From assembly GCA_035554635.1 (NCBI GenBank), contig DATMIB010000029.1, positions 1 to 10,153 on the forward strand: a stretch of 10,153 bases of DNA, written 5' to 3'. The stretch is from RPQJ01 sp035554635. Its GTDB lineage: Bacteria; Pseudomonadota; Gammaproteobacteria; Steroidobacterales; Steroidobacteraceae. This document shows positions 1 to 5,635 of the stretch, piece after piece (positions within the stretch are counted from its first letter, which is position 1; each line of letters opens with the position of its first letter). The notes below the pieces were generated by a model. That model was not told the DNA's origin. It worked only from the letters and a program-made list of their open reading frames with translations, and did no database searches. The translations under genes were made by a program, and so were the position numbers.

Positions 1-348
1 GTGACGGCACCCCTCGAGCACGTTGGCCGTGCCGACGACGTTGCTGTCGACATAGGCGAGCGGGTTCTGGATCGAATAACGCACGCCGGCCTGCGCGCCC
101 AGGTGGATCACGCGCTGGAATTTTTCGCGCGCGAACAACTCCGTCATCCCGGCCCGATCGGCCAGGTCGAGCTTGACGAAACGGAAGCCCGGCATCGCCT
201 GCAGCTGTTCGAGCCGCGCGAGCTTCAACCGGACATCGTAGTAGTCGTTGAGGTTGTCGAGCCCGACGACCTCGTCGCCACGCTCGAGCAACAGCCGCGA
301 GGTGTGGTAACCGATGAAGCCGGCGGCGCCAGTGACGAGGTACTTCAT
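1..348 (-). CDS. UDP-glucuronate 4-epimerase-like NAD-dependent sugar epimerase, N-terminal part
   Basis: This is the first 116 residues of an extended short-chain dehydrogenase/reductase; the rest lies past the left edge. The Rossmann glycine motif GAAGFIG is at residues 7-13. The acidic residue ending beta-2 and the family signature DNLNDYYD follow at 31-38, then DLAD near 61-64 and HLGAQAGVRYS at 82-92. The DNLNDYYD and AQAGVRYS signatures are those of the CapI/LspL group, which interconverts UDP-glucuronate and UDP-galacturonate in the cytoplasm using bound NAD+. The catalytic Tyr-x-x-x-Lys would lie outside the window. The start is the ATG at 346-348, which puts the glycine motif at the usual distance from the N-terminus. 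No purine-rich ribosome site precedes it; the leader is pyrimidine-rich and comes from repeat element A. It follows the tviB-like gene in the same direction, a pairing common in capsule and exopolysaccharide loci. The family is firm; the exact sugar (GlcA or an acidic amino sugar) is inferred. Confidence 0.88.
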   Translation of the reverse strand, partial: MKYLVTGAAGFIGYHTSRLLLERGDEVVGLDNLNDYYDVRLKLARLEQLQAMPGFRFVKLDLADRAGMTELFAREKFQRVIHLGAQAGVRYSIQNPLAYVDSNVVGTANVLEGCRH

Positions 349-352
349 GGGA

Positions 353-537
353 GGAAGAGTCTAGAGTTCAGAGTTCAGAGTCTAGTCGGAAGCGGAGCCC
401 GGACTCGGAAGAGTTCAGAGTACAGAGTCTAGAGTCTAGTCGGAGTCGGCATCGGAATCTGAACGGGATTCAGAACCCAGCAGTCGCAGCTGGGCGCGCA
501 CGCGCCTCCGACTAGACTCTAAACTCTAGACTCTTCC
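353..537. repeat. Heptad-array inverted element A (between tviB-like gene and epimerase)
   Basis: The left arm runs in exact 7-base steps: AGAGTCT (356), AGAGTTC (363), AGAGTTC (370), AGAGTCT (377), AGTCGGA (384). A second, partly diverged array then follows: AGAGTTC (410), AGAGTAC (417), AGAGTCT (424), AGAGTCT (431), AGTCGGA (438). The right arm at 507-537 is the reverse complement of the same unit series, with three heptads plus the closing unit and a GGAA cap. The unpaired centre (445-506) holds a smaller hairpin, CCCAGC at 476-481 with GCTGGG at 489-494. The element starts 4 bases from the epimerase start codon and ends 3 bases from the stop codon of the tviB-like gene. There is no T-run after the stem, so it is not a standard intrinsic terminator. 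I do not recognise the family. Confidence 0.9.
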
Positions 538-540
538 CTC

Positions 541-1830
541 TTACAGCCTGCCGTCGACTTCGCCAGGCTTGAACACGTACTTGATGTCGTACAGCACGTG
601 GTTCTTCTTGGCGAGCGCACGGACCTTGTCGATGCCCATCTGCCTGAATTCGGCGTGCGCCACGCCGAGCACGACGGCGTCGTAGGTTCCCGGCTTCGCC
701 TTCTTGAGCTTGACCGGTCGAAACCCGTACTCGTGCATGGCCTCGTCCGGGTCGGCCCAAGGATCGCAGACGTCGACCTTTGCGCCGAACTTCTCGAGCT
801 CGCGCACGACGTCGACGATCTTGGTGTTGCGCACGTCGGGGCAGTTCTCCTTGAACGTGAGCCCCATGACGAGGATGCGCGAGTCGCGCACCTGGATGCG
901 CCGGCGGATCATCAGCTGCGCGACCTGCTGGGCCACGTAGATGCCCATGTTGTCGTTGATGCGCCGGCCCGCGAGGATCATCTCCGGGTGGTAGCCGATC
1001 GCCTGCGCCTTGTGCGTCAGGTAGTACGGGTCTACGCCGATGCAGTGGCCGCCGACGAGCCCCGGTCGGAACGGCAGGAAGTTCCACTTGCTGCCCGCGG
1101 CGAGCAGCACCTCCTCGGTGTCGATGCCGAGGCGGTTGAAGATCAGCGCGAGCTCGTTGATCAGCGCGATGTTGACGTCGCGCTGCGTGTTCTCGATCAC
1201 CTTGGCGGCCTCCGCCACCTTGATGCTCGAGGCCTTGTGCGTGCCGACCTTGACGATGCTGCGGTAGAGCGAATCGACGAACTCGGCTACCTCGGGCGTA
1301 GAGCCGGAGGTCACCTTCTTGATCGTCGTGACGCGGTGTTCCTTGTCGCCCGGGTTGATGCGCTCGGGGCTGTAACCGGCGTAGAAATCCTTGTTGAACT
1401 TGAGCCCCGAGACGCGCTCGAGGATCGGCACGCAGACCTCTTCGGTGCAACCGGGGTACACGGTCGACTCGTACACGACGACGTCGCCCTTCTTGAGCAC
1501 CTTGCCCACCGATTCGCTCGACTTGACGAGCGGCGTCAGGTCCGGCCGCTTGTACTCGTCGATCGGTGTCGGCACGGTGACGATGAAAACGCGACAGCTG
1601 CGGAGGTCGTCGAGGCTCGTCGTGAAGCTGAGCTTCTCGGCCTCGGCCAGCTCCTGTGGGCTCGCCTCGAGCGTGCTGTCGACGCCCTTGCGCAGTTCGT
1701 CGATGCGCTCCGGCTTGATGTCGAAGCCGACCGTCTGGAAACGCTTGCCGAACTCGACGGCGAGCGGCAGGCCGACGTAGCCGAGACCGATGATCCCGAC
1801 GTTCAGGTTACGCAGGTTGAACTTGGGCAT
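541..1830 (-). CDS. tviB: UDP-N-acetylhexosamine 6-dehydrogenase, TviB/WbpO type (Vi-polysaccharide-like nucleotide sugar dehydrogenase)
   Basis: This 429-residue cytoplasmic enzyme belongs to the UDP-glucose/GDP-mannose dehydrogenase family. The family oxidises C6 of a UDP-sugar twice with NAD+ to give the uronate; TviB and WbpO act on UDP-GlcNAc or UDP-GalNAc. The N-terminal NAD-binding motif GLGYVG is at 15-20. VPTP is at 86-89, followed by ESTVYPGCTE (121-130) and YSPERINPGD (153-162). The linker helix EAAKVIENTQRD (207-218) carries Lys210. The catalytic cysteine is Cys263 in GGHCIGVDPYYL. The C-terminal domain has GLTFKENCPDVRNTK (323-337) and ends in YDIKYV. Length and motifs match Salmonella TviB closely from memory. 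The start is taken at the ATG 1828-1830, just before the conserved N-terminus. An in-frame ATG at 1876-1878 would add 16 basic residues and cannot be excluded. It lies 93 bases after nhaB, with no heptad element between them. It probably feeds acidic amino sugar to a surface polysaccharide; the exact substrate is not certain. Confidence 0.93.
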   Translation of the reverse strand: MPKFNLRNLNVGIIGLGYVGLPLAVEFGKRFQTVGFDIKPERIDELRKGVDSTLEASPQELAEAEKLSFTTSLDDLRSCRVFIVTVPTPIDEYKRPDLTPLVKSSESVGKVLKKGDVVVYESTVYPGCTEEVCVPILERVSGLKFNKDFYAGYSPERINPGDKEHRVTTIKKVTSGSTPEVAEFVDSLYRSIVKVGTHKASSIKVAEAAKVIENTQRDVNIALINELALIFNRLGIDTEEVLLAAGSKWNFLPFRPGLVGGHCIGVDPYYLTHKAQAIGYHPEMILAGRRINDNMGIYVAQQVAQLMIRRRIQVRDSRILVMGLTFKENCPDVRNTKIVDVVRELEKFGAKVDVCDPWADPDEAMHEYGFRPVKLKKAKPGTYDAVVLGVAHAEFRQMGIDKVRALAKKNHVLYDIKYVFKPGEVDGRL

Positions 1831-1879
1831 GCTCCCCGACCGACGATTGTTGTGATTCCGTTCCCGCAAGGATGCCATG

Positions 1880-1917
1880 AAACCCCCGTCCGGATTGAGA
1901 ACGCCGTCAAACCCCCG
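1880..1917. repeat. Short direct repeat in the nhaB-tviB gap
   Basis: The 9-base string AAACCCCCG occurs at 1880-1888 and again at 1909-1917, 29 bases apart start to start, inside the 93-base gap between the nhaB stop codon and the chosen tviB-like start. On the coding strand it reads CGGGGGTTT. Roughly three helical turns separate the copies, which would suit a pair of binding sites, but no known operator is recognised. I see no convincing -35/-10 pair in this gap; the TTGACG near 1906-1911 (coding strand) has no partner at a normal distance. Chance is a reasonable explanation in GC-rich DNA. Confidence 0.3.
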
Positions 1918-1923
1918 GGACCG

Positions 1924-3438
1924 TCAGACCCCGGCGGTCGCCGAGACCAGGGCCAGCAGCCCGACCGTGGTCATGACGACGAAATACGGCAGGGCCATCC
2001 ACAGCATCCGCCCGTAGCCCAGCCGGATCAGCGGCGCCAGCGTCGAAGTCAGCAGGAACAGGAACGCGGCCTGGCCGTTCGGCGTCGCCACGCTCGGGAT
2101 GTTGGTGCCGGTGTTGATTGCCACCGCCAGCCATTCGAACTGCTCACGGCTCACCACTCCCTGCAGGAAGGCAGCCTTGACCTCGGTGACGTAGACGCTC
2201 GCGACGAAGACGTTGTCGCTGATCGTCGACAGCACGCCCGAGGCGAGGTACAGCATGGCGGCCTGCGCCTGGCCCTCGAGCGAGAGCACGTACGCGATCA
2301 TCGGCTCGAACAGGTGCTGGTCGTGGATCTCGGCGACGATCACGAAGAACACGACGAGCAGCGCCGCGAACGGCAGCGCCGCCTCGAATGCCTTGCCGAG
2401 CCGGTGCTCCTCCGTTACGCCGGTGAAACTCGTGGCGAGGATGATCACCATCAAGCCGATCAACCCGACCTCCGCGACGTGGAACGCGAGCGCCAGCACG
2501 AGCAGTACGGCGACGATGCCCTGCACGATCAGCGTCTGCCTGTCCCTGGCGGTCCAGCGCGAAGCGCGGTCGCGGGCGAAGTCCTCGAGCACCGCCCGCG
2601 TCGCTTCGGGCAGCGGCGTGCCATAACCGAACCAGCCAAGGCGCTCGACGACCCAGCAGGTCGCGAAACCCGCGATCGCCACCGGGATGGACACCGGCGC
2701 CATGGCCAGGAAGAACGCACCGAAATTCCATTCGGCATGTTCCGCGATCAACAGGTTCTGCGGCTCGCCGACCTGGGTCATGACGCCGCCGATGGCCGTG
2801 CCGACCGCGCCGTGCATCATCAGCGAGCGCAGGAAGGCGCGGAAGCCGTCGAGGTTCTCGCGCTGCTGCGCCTGGATCTCCTCGTCGGTCGCCGTGTCGT
2901 GGTGCAAGGCCGTGTGCGTCTTGCCCGAGGCGACGCGATGGAACACCTCGTAGAACCCCATGCCGACGGTCACCGCGACCGCAACGACGGTGAGCGCGTC
3001 GAGGAAGGCCGAGAGCAGTGCGGCCGCTGCACAGAATGTCAGCGCGAGCAGTTCGCGCGAGCGCACGCGCAGGATGAGCCGCGTGAACACGTACAGCAGC
3101 AGGTCGCGCAGGAAGTAGATACCCGCGACCATGAAGATCAGCAGCAACAGGACCGGGAACGCCTGCGTGACTTCCTCGTAGACGCTTTCGGGCGTGGTCA
3201 GGCCGATCAGCACGGCCTCGATCGCCAGCAGCCCACCCGGCTGCAGCGGATAGCAGCGCAGTGCCATCGCGAGCGTGAGGATGAACTCGGCCAGCACGAT
3301 CCAGCCGGTGACGACCGGGCCGAACACCACCATCAGCAGCGGATTGACGAGGAGGAACCCGAGGATCGTCAGCTTGTACCAATCGGGCGACTGCCCGAGA
3401 AATCCGCGTGCAAACGCCTGGGCCAGCGTCGGGTTCAT
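1924..3438 (-). CDS. nhaB: Na+/H+ antiporter NhaB
   Basis: This 504-residue inner-membrane protein exchanges internal Na+ for external H+ and so helps control cytoplasmic pH and sodium. It aligns by eye along its whole length with E. coli NhaB (513 residues). Landmarks are NFLGQSPDWYK-like FLGQSPDWYK (13-22), the block LAMALRCYPLQPGGLLAIEAV (starting at 56) and SAFLDALTVVAV (143-154). The Asp147 in that last block is the membrane aspartate reported as essential in the family. GEPQNLLIAEHAEWNFG and the C-terminal NTGTNIPSVATPNGQAAFLFLL are also present. Many hydrophobic segments alternate with short polar loops; the hydrophilic stretch around residues 165-200 is the usual large loop. The tail is slightly shorter than in E. 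coli. The start ATG overlaps the dnaQ stop as ATGA, so the two genes are probably translationally coupled. The longer open frame upstream is just dnaQ read in another frame. Confidence 0.96.
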   Translation of the reverse strand: MNPTLAQAFARGFLGQSPDWYKLTILGFLLVNPLLMVVFGPVVTGWIVLAEFILTLAMALRCYPLQPGGLLAIEAVLIGLTTPESVYEEVTQAFPVLLLLIFMVAGIYFLRDLLLYVFTRLILRVRSRELLALTFCAAAALLSAFLDALTVVAVAVTVGMGFYEVFHRVASGKTHTALHHDTATDEEIQAQQRENLDGFRAFLRSLMMHGAVGTAIGGVMTQVGEPQNLLIAEHAEWNFGAFFLAMAPVSIPVAIAGFATCWVVERLGWFGYGTPLPEATRAVLEDFARDRASRWTARDRQTLIVQGIVAVLLVLALAFHVAEVGLIGLMVIILATSFTGVTEEHRLGKAFEAALPFAALLVVFFVIVAEIHDQHLFEPMIAYVLSLEGQAQAAMLYLASGVLSTISDNVFVASVYVTEVKAAFLQGVVSREQFEWLAVAINTGTNIPSVATPNGQAAFLFLLTSTLAPLIRLGYGRMLWMALPYFVVMTTVGLLALVSATAGV

Positions 3439-4196
3439 GCAGGCGCGGTGACGGGCTCTTCGGCGACGGCGGGCTCGAACCGACGCCAGGCCGTCTTGCC
3501 GCCGCTGGTCTTGTCGAGCAGCTTGAGCAGCGTCTCGTGCGCTGCCAGCTCGGGTTCGGTCGCACGACGCACGACCAGCGTGCCCGCCGGCCGCACAGCG
3601 CGCGTGCTCGAAGCGCTCGCCTGCGTCGCCGCGAGGCCATGGTCGTCGAGCGTGAGCGCGCCCTGCCCGCCGGTCATCGCCAGATAGACTTCGAGCAGCA
3701 GGTCGGCGTCGAGCAACGCCCCGTGCAGGTCGCGGTGCGAGTTGTCGACCGAATAGCGCTTGCACAGCGCGTCGAGGCTGTTGCGCTGGCCCGGGTGCAT
3801 CTGGCGCGCGAGCGGCAGCGTGTCGAGCACGCCGCACAGGTCGCGCGTGCAGAACCCGGCGAGGTCCGGCTGCTTTTCGGCGAGCCACTTGAACTCGGCG
3901 TCGAGGAAGGCCACGTCGAACGCCGCGTTGTGGATGATCAGTTCGGCGCCGGCGAGGAATTCGCGCAAGTCCTGGAAGACGTCCGCGAACCGCGGCTGGC
4001 CGCTCAGGAACTCGGTCGTCAGGCCGTGTACCTGCACAGCGCCGGGATCGATCTCGCGGTCGGGGCACAGGTAGCGGTGGAACTGGCGCCCCGTGCGGCG
4101 CCGGTTCACGAGCTCGATCGCACCGATCTCGATGATGCGGTGCCCCTGTTCCGGCTCGAGCCCGGTCGTTTCAGTGTCGAAGACGATCTGACGCAT
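3435..4196 (-). CDS. dnaQ: DNA polymerase III epsilon subunit, 3'-5' proofreading exonuclease
   Basis: This 253-residue DEDDh exonuclease removes misincorporated nucleotides while bound to the alpha subunit of the replicative polymerase. All catalytic residues are visible: Asp7 and Glu9 in FDTETTG (Exo I), Asp94 in IIHNAAFD (Exo II), and His158 with Asp163 in HGALLDAD (Exo III-epsilon). The five-residue spacing between the last two equals that of E. coli. The tail carries a likely beta-clamp motif, QGALTL (178-183), and an alpha-binding segment with ELAAHE near residue 218, as in E. coli epsilon (243 residues). Its stop codon overlaps the nhaB start by 4 bases. The ATG at 4194-4196 gives the standard N-terminus, but the leader upstream is pyrimidine-rich with no Shine-Dalgarno, and repeat element B begins 6 bases away. 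In E. coli rnhA and dnaQ are neighbours; here a sugar aminotransferase gene and two repeat elements separate them. Confidence 0.97.
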   Translation of the reverse strand: MRQIVFDTETTGLEPEQGHRIIEIGAIELVNRRRTGRQFHRYLCPDREIDPGAVQVHGLTTEFLSGQPRFADVFQDLREFLAGAELIIHNAAFDVAFLDAEFKWLAEKQPDLAGFCTRDLCGVLDTLPLARQMHPGQRNSLDALCKRYSVDNSHRDLHGALLDADLLLEVYLAMTGGQGALTLDDHGLAATQASASSTRAVRPAGTLVVRRATEPELAAHETLLKLLDKTSGGKTAWRRFEPAVAEEPVTAPA

Positions 4197-4202
4197 GGGG
4201 AG

Positions 4203-4352
4203 GGAAAGAGTACAGAGTCTTGAGTCTAGAGTTCAGTCGGAAGCGGAGCCGCCATCGGCGGCCGTTCCGTCCGGAATTCGCTGTTCGAGACTGGGTCATC
4301 ACGCGCAGATGCAACTGAGCTTCCGACTAGACTCTAAACTCTAGACTCTTCC
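4203..4352. repeat. Heptad-array inverted element B (between wbpE-like gene and dnaQ)
   Basis: The left arm is a clean series of 7-base units: AGAGTAC (4207), AGAGTCT (4214), TGAGTCT (4221), AGAGTTC (4228), AGTCGGA (4235). It continues into AGCGGAGCC, which element A also has after its first array. The right arm at 4321-4352 is the inverted series; its 31 bases from 4322 are identical to the right arm of element A at 507-537. The centre (4242-4320) contains a perfect 6-bp hairpin, GCCGCC (4248-4253) and GGCGGC (4257-4262), with a three-base loop. The element touches the stop codon of the wbpE-like gene with no spare base, and ends 6 bases before dnaQ. No T-tract follows either arm. Confidence 0.9.
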
Positions 4353-5468
4353 TCAGGCCACGGCCTGGGCCAGCGCGTCGACCACGCGGACCTGCTGCTC
4401 GTCCGTCAGGTACGGGTGCATCGGCAGGCTGATGACGCGGCGCGCGGCCGACTCGGAGTTCGGGAAGTCGCCTTCCCTGTGGCCGAGGTGCTTGAACACC
4501 GGCTGCATGTGCAGCGCGAGCGGATAGTGCACCGCGGTCGGCACGCCGAGCTGCTTCATGCGCGTCTCGACGATCTCGCGGTTGTCGACCTCGACCGTGT
4601 ACTGCGCGAAGACGCAGGTGTTGAACGTATCGACTTCGGGCGCCTGGACCTGCGCCTGTGCGCCCTTGCCGAACTTGATGCCGATCAGCTCGGCGTAGCG
4701 CGCGCCGAGCCGCGCGCGGGCCCGCACCTCCTCGTCGAAGGTCTCGAGCTTGGCCAGCAGTACCGCGGCCTGGATCGAATCGAGACGGCCGGTGATCCCG
4801 AGCCGCGGGTGGTGGTAACGACGATCCTGGCCGTGGATACGGATCTCACGCAGCACGCGCGCGTGGTCGTCGTCGTTGGTGAAGAGCGCACCGCCGTCCC
4901 CGTAGCACCCGAGCGGCTTCGACGGGAAGAACGAAGTGGCGCCGATGGCGGTGAGCCCGCCCGAACGCTTGCCCTTGTAGGTGGCGCCAAAGCTCTGCGC
5001 GGCGTCCTCGATCACGGGCAGCCCGTGCTTGCGCGCGATCTGCTCGATTGCGTCGATGTCGGGGCACTGGCCGTACAGGGAGACCGGCATGATCGCCTTC
5101 GTGCGCGGCGTGATCGCAGCCTCGAGCCTGGCCGGATCCATGTTGTAGCTGCGCCGGTCGACGTCGATGAACACCGGCTTCGCCCCGAGCAGCGCGACGA
5201 CTTCGGCGGTCGCGAAGAACGTGAACGGCACGGTGATCACTTCATCGTCGTGACCGACGCCGAGCGCCATCAGCGACATCATCAGCGCATCGGTACCGCT
5301 CGCGACGCCGATGCAGTGGCGGGTGCCGACGTACTCTGCGAGCCGCTGTTCGAGTTCGGCGACCTCCGGACCCATGACGTACTGGCCGTGCTCGAGCACC
5401 TTCGCGATGCGTGCGTCGACCGACGGCTTGAGACGACGGTACTGGGTCTTGAGGTCGATGAAGTCCAT
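4353..5468 (-). CDS. wbpE: UDP-3-keto-GlcNAcA 3-aminotransferase-like, DegT/DnrJ/EryC1/StrS family (WbpE type)
   Basis: This 371-residue PLP-dependent sugar aminotransferase has the family layout. The N-terminal block FIDLKTQYRRLK (3-14) is followed by GQYVMGPEV (28-36) and the PLP-phosphate region SGTDAL (57-62). TPRTKAIMPVSLYGQC (120-135) comes next, then EDAAQSFGA with Asp155 and Gln158 holding the pyridine ring. FFPSKPLGCYGDGGA contains Lys184 as the Schiff-base lysine. GQDRRYHH and VPTAVHYP complete the pattern. By eye it follows Pseudomonas aeruginosa WbpE almost throughout, with Lys184 one residue from the reported WbpE Lys185. WbpE adds the 3-amino group on the way to UDP-ManNAc3NAcA, using glutamate as donor. 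The start ATG is at 5466-5468; the bases before it are GC/pyrimidine-rich without a Shine-Dalgarno. Repeat elements flank the gene on both sides, and it interrupts the rnhA-dnaQ neighbourhood. No WbpB, WbpD or WbpI partner is in view, so the substrate is inferred from similarity. Confidence 0.9.
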   Translation of the reverse strand: MDFIDLKTQYRRLKPSVDARIAKVLEHGQYVMGPEVAELEQRLAEYVGTRHCIGVASGTDALMMSLMALGVGHDDEVITVPFTFFATAEVVALLGAKPVFIDVDRRSYNMDPARLEAAITPRTKAIMPVSLYGQCPDIDAIEQIARKHGLPVIEDAAQSFGATYKGKRSGGLTAIGATSFFPSKPLGCYGDGGALFTNDDDHARVLREIRIHGQDRRYHHPRLGITGRLDSIQAAVLLAKLETFDEEVRARARLGARYAELIGIKFGKGAQAQVQAPEVDTFNTCVFAQYTVEVDNREIVETRMKQLGVPTAVHYPLALHMQPVFKHLGHREGDFPNSESAARRVISLPMHPYLTDEQQVRVVDALAQAVA

Positions 5469-5504
5469 GGAGGCGGCCCGGGATGCAGATCGGAGTAGTT
5501 TAAA

Positions 5505-5635
5505 GCAAGAGTCCAGAGTTCAGAGTCCAGAGTTCAGTCGGAGCCCTCACCCCGCGCATTGCGCAACTTCTCCCGCGTGCGGGAGAGGTGAAGCGCTTCC
5601 GACTAGACTCTGAACTCTAGACTCTAGACTCTTCC
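5505..5635. repeat. Heptad-array inverted element C (between rnhA and wbpE-like gene)
   Basis: The left arm is four perfectly phased units, AGAGTCC (5508), AGAGTTC (5515), AGAGTCC (5522), AGAGTTC (5529), closed by AGTCGGA (5536) and GCC. The right arm (5598-5635) is the inverted series and is 38 bases long, one heptad (AGACTCT on the plus strand) longer than the right arms of A and B. The centre holds a different repeat-like hairpin, listed separately. The right arm extends into rnhA: the TAG stop of that gene and its last two codons are element sequence. The element lies 36 bases from the wbpE-like start codon. Arms would pair over roughly 30 bp, with some G-T or mismatch positions where TTC faces CTC variants. 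Confidence 0.9.
5546..5590. repeat. REP-like hairpin nested in the centre of element C
   Basis: CCCTCACCCCGCGC leads into ACTTCTCCCG (5566-5575), which pairs with CGGGAGAGGT (5580-5589) around a 4-base loop, with one T-G wobble. A second small palindrome, TTGCGCAA at 5559-5566, sits just before it. The combination of CCCTCACCCC with a CTCCCGC/GCGGGAG hairpin resembles a dispersed intergenic hairpin repeat I recall from many Gram-negative genomes. That resemblance is from memory and has not been searched. No T-run follows the stem on either strand. Confidence 0.6.

Noticed and set aside
1..432. Plus-strand open frame reading into element A
   Set aside because: It is antisense to the epimerase, and its last residues (KSLEFRV-like) only translate the heptads.
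353..537. CRISPR array or satellite because of regular repeats
   Set aside because: The units are only 7 bases and contiguous, without spacers, and they are arranged as inverted arms; no cas genes are present.
598..3687. A 1029-codon open frame on the plus strand
   Set aside because: It lies antisense to the tviB-like gene, nhaB and part of dnaQ, is rich in Arg, Asp, His and Gln with no recognisable domain, and is what GC-rich third positions produce opposite real genes.
3439..4068. Upstream in-frame extension of nhaB by about 210 residues
   Set aside because: The extension is dnaQ sequence in another frame, and the NhaB-like N-terminus begins exactly at the ATG overlapping the dnaQ stop.
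4203..4352. Intrinsic terminator
   Set aside because: A long stem is possible, but it is AU-rich rather than GC-rich and no T-run follows on either strand.
5505..5635. Insertion sequence end or transposase remnant
   Set aside because: No transposase coding, no target-site duplication that I could identify, and the centre is too short to encode a protein; a MITE-like origin remains possible but unproven.
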